Of a DNA stretch of 64,000 nucleotides, positions 16,793-23,492 are shown one piece after another. The notes under the pieces were generated by a model. The model did not search any database. It saw nothing but the letters and a program-made list of their open reading frames with translations, and was not told where the DNA came from. Both the position numbers and the translations under genes were made by a program. The number at the start of each line of letters is the position of its first letter. Within the stretch, counting starts at the first letter, position 1. Source of the DNA: Mucilaginibacter sp. Bleaf8 (GTDB lineage Bacteria > Bacteroidota > Bacteroidia > Sphingobacteriales > Sphingobacteriaceae); NCBI RefSeq assembly GCF_018390515.1, contig NZ_JAHBBK010000002.1, positions 725,743 through 789,742 of the forward strand, read 5' to 3'.

Positions 16793-17065
16793 ATGAATGT
16801 TACAATCGAAAAAGCTTGGGCTTTCGTAACTAAGCAAAAACGTCCAAAAGTGACGGGTTTAGAAGATCATACCCCTGATGTAATTGCAACCGCGTATAAC
16901 ATAATAAGCCGTCTTTCTAAATCAAAGTGGTTTGAATATGCTGACAGTTTGATTCTTCTGAATCCAACCTACATTCCAAGGGTGCTTGCAGAAGACGCAA
17001 CGTCTAAGTACGTAAACAAAATATTGTCTACCCGTGGTATACGAGTATGGTACGGGTCGAAATAG
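16793..17065 (+). CDS. Tandem 90-aa family, member A
   Basis: A 90-residue protein (MNVTIEKAWAFVTKQKRPKV...). It aligns without gaps with the next two genes: conserved AW at 8-9, P near 18, IATAYNI, W near 47, LAE near 66, YVNKIL and GIRVWY at the end. No membrane segment or known motif. It lies in an AT-rich gap between terminase and the portal module; no strong promoter is obvious. The family is not recognised. The 186 bases before it contain only a weak 39-codon frame. Confidence 0.65.
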   Translation: MNVTIEKAWAFVTKQKRPKVTGLEDHTPDVIATAYNIISRLSKSKWFEYADSLILLNPTYIPRVLAEDATSKYVNKILSTRGIRVWYGSK

Positions 17066-17179
17066 CGTTGCAGACGTTTAAGAATGTTTATATCGATTCT
17101 GCTTGGCGTTAACTTGTCTTTATATTGATATAGTGCCGTGGTGACTATATGCTTATTCAGACTATTAAAGAGAGTAATA

Positions 17180-17452
17180 ATGGATGAATTGCTGAATGAG
17201 GCATGGCGCATCACTAAAATAAATGTGCGGCCGCAGATAATAAGTGAAACCAGGTTTGTGAATGATATTCTAAAAACAGCGCAACAAATATCGCAACGGC
17301 TCGATGAGGTCACCTGGAGGTACATTGCCATCGGACTTATCAATAGCCAGGAATGGGACTCAGTTAGGAACCTGGCAGAGGAGACATCGTCAATATACAT
17401 CAACTTTATACTGAACACACGAGGCATCCGTGTTATCTACATTATTGATTGA
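17180..17452 (+). CDS. Tandem 90-aa family, member B
   Basis: A 90-residue product from the ATG at 17180, chosen because it gives exactly the length and N-terminus of its paralogues (MDELLNEAWRITKINVRPQI). Conserved positions: AW at 8-9, P at 18, ISQRL, W, LAEETSS near 66, YINFIL, TRGIRVIY. It is the most diverged member in the middle, where SK is replaced by DE. Function unknown. Confidence 0.65.
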   Translation: MDELLNEAWRITKINVRPQIISETRFVNDILKTAQQISQRLDEVTWRYIAIGLINSQEWDSVRNLAEETSSIYINFILNTRGIRVIYIID

Positions 17453-17614
17453 TTGTTAGAACCGCTTCTGGATTAATTACGGCACATTGGTATTTGAGTG
17501 TTCATTTACAGATAGTTAGTTTGATAACATTTAGAATAGCTACAGGATAAATATCGTTTCAATTATGTAGCTTAGACGACTGCACCTTTTGCATTGTAAA
17601 AAAAATCTATCAAA

Positions 17615-17890
17615 ATGAATAAAGCAGTTGAAGAAGCGTGGCACATTGCGTCCGAACACTTGCACCCGAAAGTCAGAAGTAATGATGGGCACAGTGTTAA
17701 CATCATTGCTACCGCAATAAATATTTGTAGAAAATTTTCGAAAGAACGCTGGATGGCAACTGCCGAAGAATCTTATCGAATAGACATGAAGTTGACAGCT
17801 CGTTACCTGGCTGAAGAAGCCTCTTCTCGTTATGTTAATCACGTCTTGTTCACGAATGGTTTGAGGGTAATCTACGAGGGTGAAGGTTAA
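17615..17890 (+). CDS. Tandem 90-aa family, member C
   Basis: A 91-residue paralogue (MNKAVEEAWHIASEHLHPKV). It shares IATA-n-NI and SK-x-RW with member A, and LAEEASSRYVN near 66 with both. The end reads GLRVIYEGEG. A strong terminator follows 23 bases after the stop, so the three genes may form one accessory transcript or be separately expressed; intergenic gaps of 114 and 162 bp leave room for promoters. Confidence 0.65.
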   Translation: MNKAVEEAWHIASEHLHPKVRSNDGHSVNIIATAINICRKFSKERWMATAEESYRIDMKLTARYLAEEASSRYVNHVLFTNGLRVIYEGEG

Positions 17891-17912
17891 GAAACATAAT
17901 TTTGCAATTTTT

Positions 17913-17941
17913 AAAGGCCGGGCATCCACCCGGCCTTTTTT
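17913..17941 (+). terminator. Rho-independent terminator
   Basis: Stem AAAGGCCGGG / CCCGGCCTTT around CATCCA, followed by T residues, ending the tandem-family segment. The following 17942-18224 holds no gene I can support; it contains two copies of AAAAGTTGCC (17966 and 18108). Confidence 0.85.
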
Positions 17942-18224
17942 CATATATCCCTTTTTTTACACCTAAAAGTTGCCGTTGCCGACAGTGCGTCACGGGGTCA
18001 ACTCTTTGTCATCGGTTCAAACTCAAGAATTTTTAGGCATTAAATTGCTGGAAAATAAGTAAATAACCGAAAACGGATCGCGAGCTCAAAAATGAAGCTT
18101 CGCAGGTAAAAGTTGCCTTTTGGATTAATTGGAAGTTAAAGTTTTTAAAACTCTTTACTCTAAAAAGTTGTATTTGCATTATTAAGTATCAAGGTTAAAC
18201 GACACATAGAAGTTTAAAATTGCA

Positions 18225-18425
18225 ATGAAACAACTTGAAAAGCAGGCTGCGGTTATAATGAATCAAATATCCGGTGTTAGAAAACAGATTCAAGACATCC
18301 CTTTCTCATCACCACATCGCATGGAACATATCCAAAGCCTTGTAAAATTACAAGGTGAACTCATCCAGGTACAGAAAGACCTTAACAAACGCTACTTAGA
18401 GCAATATATACATCACAAAATTTAA
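18225..18425 (+). CDS. Short coiled-coil protein, intact family member
   Basis: A 66-residue helical protein starting MKQLEKQAAVIMNQI, with a turn near 26-31 (DIPFSSPHR) and a second helix (IQSLVKLQGELIQVQKDLN), so a helical hairpin is likely. Two further copies at 22931 and 23165 have the same plan, but each has a stop in place of the early Gln codon seen here. It sits just before the portal-module promoter. Function unknown. Confidence 0.6.
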   Translation: MKQLEKQAAVIMNQISGVRKQIQDIPFSSPHRMEHIQSLVKLQGELIQVQKDLNKRYLEQYIHHKI

Positions 18426-18516
18426 GGCTAGATTTATCTTTACAACTTTAAATTTTGAGCTAGACCATTTGGTTCATTTCGATTAACCTTTCGCGCATTC
18501 TTTTCTTTAATTTTCC

Positions 18517-18552
18517 TGTCCTTTAATACGGTCCCGATCCACGGCAACTTTG
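18517..18552 (+). promoter_or_regulatory. Late phage promoter element, copy 4 (portal and lysis module)
   Basis: TGTCCTTTA at 18517, 19-base spacer beginning ATACGG, CAACTTTG at 18545, gene ATG 5 bases later. Confidence 0.65.
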
Positions 18553-18557
18553 GATCA

Positions 18558-18842
18558 ATGGATAGTATCACACTTGACGAGGCGCTGGCCATGATGAACC
18601 AGGTTGACCGTAAAGGTAAACCGGTCCCGTTCAGTATTGAAGTGCCGACTTGTGACCTGAACCGGAAGCGTGGAGGCACAAGGCTCATCTATGAAAAAGC
18701 CGTATTAACTAACCCAGGCTCCAGACGGCAGTACCGGCAATATAACGGCGTGATCAACATTCGCGCAGTCGGCAATAAGGAGGTCCGTTCTATCCATCCC
18801 ATCCTAATCAAGAAAGTAAATGGCAAAACAATCACCCTCTGA
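18558..18842 (+). CDS. Small late phage protein, unknown
   Basis: A 94-residue basic protein (MDSITLDEALAMMNQVDRKG, then PFSIEVPTCDLNRKRGGT). It looks like a small beta-rich domain after an N-terminal helix. Similar small proteins are typical just before portal genes in Bacteroidota prophages, as I remember the pattern, but no function is known to me. It overlaps the portal gene by 23 bases. Confidence 0.6.
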   Translation: MDSITLDEALAMMNQVDRKGKPVPFSIEVPTCDLNRKRGGTRLIYEKAVLTNPGSRRQYRQYNGVINIRAVGNKEVRSIHPILIKKVNGKTITL

Positions 18843-20196
18843 TGTAGTCGAGGTAGACGGCAGCGCCGACTTCCTACCAGGTGCGAAGATTTTATTAGTA
18901 TCAACCGACGAGCCTGCCGGTCCTTCATCAACGCCACTGTTAAAAACGACGGCCGGTGGCGGTAGCGCCGGCGTGATGAAGTGGGGACCTAGCAATGCGA
19001 ACCCGCAGCAGATCATATCACTGGCCAATCAATCGCCGGAGATACTTGCACTCATAGATTTTTATCATACTTCGCTTTACGGCAAAGGATTGTATTATGA
19101 GGTGTATGACGGCCTAGATAGCAAGGGTAAACACACTTGGAAGCGTGGCTTCGATCCGGAAGTTGAAGACTGGATCGCCTTCAATAAATTGAATACTTAC
19201 TTCCTGGAAAGCGTTATTGACTTCGCCTGGTTCTATCATTCGTTTCCGGAGCTGATCAAAAACAAGCGCGGCGATAAGATTGCACAAATCACCGCACAGG
19301 AAGCGTCTTTTTGCCGGTTTGGCTTTCAAAATAAGCAAGGTTATAGCGACAAGATCTATATCAATGCCAACTGGCCGAACGCCACGGCTGATGATCCGCT
19401 TACCATACCAGTAACGGCCGTGGATCCCTACAATTTGTACCAGGTACAATTTGTCTCCAGCTTGAAAGACAGTAAGTTTATTTACCCGATAAACTTCCCA
19501 ACACCCGGCAAGGTACTTTACCAGGATGCCATGTGGCATTCAATCTTTCCATCCGGCTGGTTCGATATATCCAGGCTGATCCCGATCCTGAAAAAAGCGC
19601 TGATGCAATTCACGATGACGATCAAATACGTCATTGAGGTACCGCAACAGTTCTGGGAGCGTCAGGCGGAAGATCGCGGCAAGAAATGGAGCGACATGCT
19701 GCCTGGCGAAAAGAAATCACTCAAGCGGGAGGTGAACAAGGAAATGAACGACTTCCTCACCGGTGCTGACAATGCCGGCAAATCGTTCGTGACCACGTTT
19801 GGCTTTGATGTGCAAAAGGGAGTTAAGATTCCAGGTGTCACCGTGACCGCACTGGATGACAAGATCAAGGATGGTAAATGGATCGAAGACGGTAAAGAAG
19901 CCGGTGGCCACTTCATACGTGGTTTCGGCATCCCGGTGCCGTTGATCGGTCCGATCTCATCGGGCGACATGGGCGGCGGATCCGGCTCTGATGCCCGTGT
20001 TCACGAGAATATTTTCAATAACCGGTTAACCTCAAGGCGTGAGCGCTTACTGGAGCCGCTAAACTTCATAGCTGAATACAATGGATGGCGTGCGCGTATG
20101 CCGGGCTTCCGTTTCCAGGTCGAGCAATTTGTACTCGACACACTTGACGTTAACCATTCCACCTCAAATACAGCCCCTTCCCCTAAAAATGAATAG
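18820..20196 (+). CDS. Portal protein
   Basis: A 458-residue protein. After a variable N-terminus with a Gly-rich linker (TTAGGGSAG) it has ILALIDFYHTSLYGKGLYYE, the wing and clip region with long helices (QFTMTIKYVIEVPQQFWERQ, then SLKREVNKEMNDFLTGADN), and a C-terminal HENIFNNRLTSRRERLLEPL segment followed by EQFVLDTLDVN, matching phage portal layout. Twelve copies should form the DNA entry ring. Overlaps both neighbouring genes. Confidence 0.75.
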   Translation: MAKQSPSDVVEVDGSADFLPGAKILLVSTDEPAGPSSTPLLKTTAGGGSAGVMKWGPSNANPQQIISLANQSPEILALIDFYHTSLYGKGLYYEVYDGLDSKGKHTWKRGFDPEVEDWIAFNKLNTYFLESVIDFAWFYHSFPELIKNKRGDKIAQITAQEASFCRFGFQNKQGYSDKIYINANWPNATADDPLTIPVTAVDPYNLYQVQFVSSLKDSKFIYPINFPTPGKVLYQDAMWHSIFPSGWFDISRLIPILKKALMQFTMTIKYVIEVPQQFWERQAEDRGKKWSDMLPGEKKSLKREVNKEMNDFLTGADNAGKSFVTTFGFDVQKGVKIPGVTVTALDDKIKDGKWIEDGKEAGGHFIRGFGIPVPLIGPISSGDMGGGSGSDARVHENIFNNRLTSRRERLLEPLNFIAEYNGWRARMPGFRFQVEQFVLDTLDVNHSTSNTAPSPKNE

Positions 20197-21148
20197 ACTA
20201 TTAAACTCAACCGAAGAACTTAAAGCGCATTTTGCCACGGTTGATGGCAATATCAAGTGGCCCTCATTCAAAAGTTTTGAAGAGGATGCCGAGCGTGATG
20301 TGATTGAACCGGCTATAGGCCAGGACACCATTGACGTGTTGACCGGTAATGCCGGTACATTGGACGGCGTGAAGCTTCAGGCGCTCGAGCTGCTTCAGCG
20401 TAGCGCCGCTTATCTGACCGTTTTGAACTGGAGCCAGACGAGTACCTTCCGGATTACGGATCAGGCGCTGTATATCTCCAAAGGCAACGACGGCGTTGTC
20501 ATCTCCGACAAAAAGTTAAGAGATTTTCGCAGCCATTGCGAAACAGCCGGCTACAACTTTTTAGATAAGGCCATCGACCTGATGGAACGCAACCTCGTCT
20601 TGTTTCCATCTTATGCCGATTCGGGTGTTCGCCAGGAACAAATGAAAAACTTTATCCGGACGGCCATTGAATTTTCCGCTCAAAAGAACATTCGTAACAG
20701 CCGGGTAACCTTCCTGGCCATGCGCGAAACCATGCTGGATGTCGAGGACCATTATCTGCCGGTTGCCATGGGCGCTTATTACCCGGTGTATAAAGAGCGC
20801 TTCCTGGATGACGACCTGAGCCAGCCCGAAAAGGTGCTGCTGCCTATGATCCGCAAGGCGGTCGCTTTCCTCACCATTGCAGGATCCGGTGACTTGCCGC
20901 TCCAGTTCACGGCCGATGGCATTTTCGTAAGCCGGCTGAATAGCAGCATGGATTTCGAGCAGCGCGATCCGGCCGACCAGGCGCGGATCCAGTATCAGCT
21001 GGATGATTTGCGCGATAAAGGAATGCGGAAGCTGAACGAGCTTCGCACACATCTGATAGATAATGCAACTGCATATCCGGACTTTCAGTTTACCGCTGCT
21101 CCGGACGTGGAGGTTAACTCAAAAGACAGCGGACTTTTCATCTTTTAA
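20189..21148 (+). CDS. Late phage protein, possible head-tail connector
   Basis: A 319-residue protein from the ATG at 20189, overlapping the portal stop; the frame upstream lies inside the portal gene and is ignored. It is mostly helical (SFKSFEEDAERDVIEPAIGQ onward, with a second similar helical half after residue 150 beginning ALIEFSA/FIRTAIEFSA). It resembles what I recall of the DUF6712 proteins of Bacteroidetes phages, but this match is from memory. Position after portal suits a connector or neck protein. Confidence 0.6.
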   Translation: MNRLLNSTEELKAHFATVDGNIKWPSFKSFEEDAERDVIEPAIGQDTIDVLTGNAGTLDGVKLQALELLQRSAAYLTVLNWSQTSTFRITDQALYISKGNDGVVISDKKLRDFRSHCETAGYNFLDKAIDLMERNLVLFPSYADSGVRQEQMKNFIRTAIEFSAQKNIRNSRVTFLAMRETMLDVEDHYLPVAMGAYYPVYKERFLDDDLSQPEKVLLPMIRKAVAFLTIAGSGDLPLQFTADGIFVSRLNSSMDFEQRDPADQARIQYQLDDLRDKGMRKLNELRTHLIDNATAYPDFQFTAAPDVEVNSKDSGLFIF

Positions 21149-21157
21149 GATTTTACC

Positions 21158-21484
21158 ATGTTACCAACAACACCCACGACACCCTCTGAACGTTACCCGC
21201 CGGCTCCGGATAACACAGGCAACTTTTTAGCACAGCCGATCACCTTAAACATGCTGCAGTTCATTGCCGGCCTGGTTCTGACGGCGGCAACGATCGTCAT
21301 CACCTTTATGACCAGGATCAACGACCTCGAGAAAACTATCCTGGTGAACAATGCCGAGCAGATCAAGCGCAACGATGTGCAGGATGAACGGCGCAATAGT
21401 GACCGGACCGAATTTGTGCACCTGCAAATGGATGTCGCCGACCTCCGGCAGCAGGTCCGCATTAAGCAAGAAAAAACCCTATAA
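21158..21484 (+). CDS. Single-TM phage protein with coiled tail (lysis region)
   Basis: A 108-residue protein with a Pro-rich N-terminus (TTPTTPSERYPPAPD), one membrane segment (about 32-52, LQFIAGLVLTAATIVITFM) and a charged coiled-coil tail (NDLEKTILVNNAEQIKRND...). It lies at the start of the lysis cassette; a holin-type or antiholin role, or an endolysin-associated membrane protein, is possible. The TM-plus-coil plan resembles class III-like holins and hemolysin XhlA-type proteins. Confidence 0.6.
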   Translation: MLPTTPTTPSERYPPAPDNTGNFLAQPITLNMLQFIAGLVLTAATIVITFMTRINDLEKTILVNNAEQIKRNDVQDERRNSDRTEFVHLQMDVADLRQQVRIKQEKTL

Positions 21485-21488
21485 TCAT

Positions 21489-21851
21489 ATGTTTAAATTC
21501 AAAACAACCCTTATTCATTGGCTTAAGAAGCACAATGAATACCTGCCGCTCCTGATCGCGGTACTGCTGTTTTACTTCTCACCCTACGCGCTCCGGATGT
21601 TGGATCCAACTGCCGGCACTTATGACGTGGGCGTACTGCAGGTCGAGTTGCTGGCCGTGATCTATTTCTGCATTGTGCAGGCCGTGGTCTGGATGGCCTT
21701 GAAGGTCAACTGGCTTCCGCTCCGGGATTATTTCGAAAACGAATTTGCTAACCACTTCAAAAATCTATCACCATGGCAAAAAATGTGTGTATCCTTATTT
21801 GTGTACTTCTTTTTAATGTTCTCCCTGGTTATTCTCAGCAGGGCAATCTAA
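21489..21851 (+). CDS. Holin candidate, three membrane segments
   Basis: A 120-residue protein from the ATG at 21489. Three hydrophobic segments are visible: YLPLLIAVLLFYFSPYAL, VELLAVIYFCIVQAVVWMAL and MCVSLFVYFFLMFSLVILS. Its 3' end overlaps the endolysin gene by 79 bases in another frame. Size, topology and position immediately before a CHAP endolysin fit a class I holin that would time membrane permeabilisation. Confidence 0.65.
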   Translation: MFKFKTTLIHWLKKHNEYLPLLIAVLLFYFSPYALRMLDPTAGTYDVGVLQVELLAVIYFCIVQAVVWMALKVNWLPLRDYFENEFANHFKNLSPWQKMCVSLFVYFFLMFSLVILSRAI

Positions 21852-22303
21852 AATCAAAGGTTCAGCAAACGTACAGCTCACAGATCGGTGTCCGGGAGCT
21901 TACCGGGAACAACGACGGTAAGCAAGTGGAGGCCTTCCTGGCTTACGTGCACCTGAAAAAAGGTAATCCCTGGTGTGCCGCGTTCGTTTGCTGGGCGCTC
22001 GGTCAGAACCAGATAACCAATCCGAGGAGCGGATATTGCCCGGACCTGTTCGGAAAAAAGCATGTCGTATGGAAACGAAACGCCAAGGGCAACCAGGAAC
22101 CGCTCACCGGCGACGTGTTTGGTCTGTACTTTCCGGAGAAAGGCCGCATTGCCCACGTCGGCTTTGTTGATGAGTGGGGACCCTCGGTCACGATCACCGT
22201 TGAAGGTAACACGAATGATGCCGGCAGTCGTGAAGGTGATGGCGTCTATCGAAAGAAGCGTTTAACCAGGCAGATTTATGCCGTAAGCCGGTACATACCA
22301 TGA
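21773..22303 (+). CDS. CHAP-domain endolysin with signal peptide
   Basis: A 176-residue secreted peptidoglycan hydrolase. Residues 1-21 are a signal sequence (VCILICVLLFNVLPGY), so the enzyme should be exported by Sec rather than only through holin pores. The CHAP/NlpC-like domain shows the catalytic Cys68 in GNPWCAAFVCW, His128 in RIAHVGFVDEW and the third site around Glu144-Asn146 (VEGNTN). It would cleave peptide bonds in the cell wall. The gene starts inside the holin gene and its stop overlaps the spanin-like gene (ATGA). Confidence 0.85.
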   Translation: MAKNVCILICVLLFNVLPGYSQQGNLKSKVQQTYSSQIGVRELTGNNDGKQVEAFLAYVHLKKGNPWCAAFVCWALGQNQITNPRSGYCPDLFGKKHVVWKRNAKGNQEPLTGDVFGLYFPEKGRIAHVGFVDEWGPSVTITVEGNTNDAGSREGDGVYRKKRLTRQIYAVSRYIP

Positions 22304-22839
22304 AAGGCCTCGTTCCTGCAGGAGTGATCGCCATGGTGATCATCCTGGCTGGCTTGGTGGCAAACCTGCTGCTGAATTCGGGATGCAGCGGCCGCAAAGC
22401 AGCTGTTCGAATCGAAAGCAAGGCGTCCGAATCGGACTCCAGCGCAAAGTTAAAATCAAATTTTAATCATCAGGACACCTCAAAGCAGGTGTCCTTAACT
22501 ACTCAATTCTCAAATGAAGACATCGAAGATCAAACTACATGGTACTTCACACCTGGCACTGCTATCCAGTTTGGCCCTGATGGAAGTTACACAGGCAAGG
22601 CTGACAGCGCCAAAACGAAACGGCGACACAAGAAGCAAGCTGGATCCACAAATAGCCTCGAAACTAAAAAGGGAATCACAGAGGTAAGCAGCAACAAAGC
22701 TAAGGTCGATGTGAGTAAGCATTCGACTGAAAAGCGGAAGGATAAGGAAACCGAGCGTAAGGGCATTGATCCTGGGATTACTATTGGAATCGGGATCGTT
22801 TGCATAGCATTGTTGATTTTCGTATTTCGAAGATTGTAA
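22300..22839 (+). CDS. Unimolecular spanin candidate
   Basis: A 179-residue protein. The N-terminus has a hydrophobic signal (VIAMVIILAGLVANLLL) followed by a lipobox-like NSGC with Cys29. A long Ser/Lys/Thr-rich hydrophilic middle follows and a C-terminal membrane segment (about 158-176, IGIGIVCIALLIFVF) ends in RRL. An outer-membrane lipoprotein end plus an inner-membrane anchor in one chain is the plan of u-spanins such as phage T1 gp11, which fuse the two membranes in the last step of lysis. Gene order holin-endolysin-spanin supports it. Confidence 0.65.
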   Translation: MKGLVPAGVIAMVIILAGLVANLLLNSGCSGRKAAVRIESKASESDSSAKLKSNFNHQDTSKQVSLTTQFSNEDIEDQTTWYFTPGTAIQFGPDGSYTGKADSAKTKRRHKKQAGSTNSLETKKGITEVSSNKAKVDVSKHSTEKRKDKETERKGIDPGITIGIGIVCIALLIFVFRRL

Positions 22840-22930
22840 GCCGTTTTTTTGACTAACGATTCATCGACGTGGCGATCTGCAAACTTTTCCGCATCTTTCA
22901 AAGTTTACTCATTGATCCCCTAACATTATC

Positions 22931-23113
22931 ATGAAGTATTAACTTGAACGTGATCAGCTACAGCAGCAGGTCGATGAAATCCGAAAACAAGCGTATGTCT
23001 TGCCAGAAGACTCAGAAGAGCGAGTCGAAATTATTAGAACTCTTATTCCCTTACAGTCCCGATTGATCCAAATTATTGAAAAGCTAGGCGGTTGGAATGA
23101 TCTGGATTATTGA
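22931..23113 (+). pseudogene. Coiled-coil family copy 2, stop at codon 4
   Basis: Reads M-K-Y-stop(TAA)-L-E-R-D-Q-L... and then stays open for 56 codons to TGA at 23113. The remainder (QVDEIRKQAYVLPEDSEERV then IIRTLIPLQSRLIQIIEKL) aligns with the intact gene at 18225, including the turn with Pro and the LQ-x-x-L motif. The stop sits one codon beside the place where the intact copy has Gln CAA. No good start lies after the stop. It is either a recently inactivated gene or one needing readthrough. Confidence 0.5.
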
Positions 23114-23164
23114 ACAATTACTTGTCAATATTTATCTTTGAGCGTTTGATGTAAGAAGGTACAG

Positions 23165-23362
23165 ATGAAATAGTTGGAAGAGCGAAAAAAGCTACTGAAT
23201 GATGATATTGCAACCACTAGTGGTAAAATAGTAGCGTTGCCAAAAGATTCCCTAGATCGCCTTTCATTATTGAAAACGCTGATTGAACTTCAGGGTAAGT
23301 TGTTAAGTGTTCAGATTGATATCAACATTTCTCATCTAGGACGGCTCATGGATGATCATTAA
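23165..23362 (+). pseudogene. Coiled-coil family copy 3, stop at codon 3
   Basis: Reads M-K-stop(TAG)-L-E-E-R-K-K and then stays open for 62 codons to TAA at 23362. The rest aligns with the copy at 18225 (LPKDSLDRLSLLKTLIELQG then KLLSVQIDIN). The TAG sits exactly where the intact gene has CAA. The next codon is TTG (23174), which could act as a start and give a 62-residue protein lacking only the first three residues. It lies between copy 2 and the tail-module promoter. Confidence 0.5.
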
Positions 23363-23421
23363 AATCGTCGATTAATCGCCCGCTTAGTAAATCATTAGAT
23401 CAGGTTTTATAAAAATTATAA

Positions 23422-23450
23422 GTTTGAGCGATTGGTGAAATCGCTCAAAC
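23422..23450 (+). terminator. Terminator-like hairpin abutting late promoter
   Basis: Perfect stem GTTTGAGCGATT / AATCGCTCAAAC with loop GGTGA, ending 2 bases before the promoter element. No T-tract follows, so it may instead be a regulatory palindrome. Confidence 0.5.
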
Positions 23451-23452
23451 AC

Positions 23453-23488
23453 TGTCCTTTATTACCATGCTGCCGCCCGGCAACTTTG
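23453..23488 (+). promoter_or_regulatory. Late phage promoter element, copy 5 (tail module)
   Basis: TGTCCTTTA at 23453, 19-base spacer beginning TTACCA, CAACTTTG at 23481, gene ATG 4 bases later. It heads the longest late module. Confidence 0.65.
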
Positions 23489-23492
23489 GTCT

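Noticed and set aside
17116..17149. A weak TGTCTTTA-N19-TGACTATA match to the late promoter upstream of family member B
   Set aside because: One C missing from TGTCC and the downstream box has no TTTG; likely chance.
21351..21488. Upstream extension of the holin frame
   Set aside because: It overlaps the preceding gene in another frame; the ATG at 21489 follows the stop of that gene by 4 bases.
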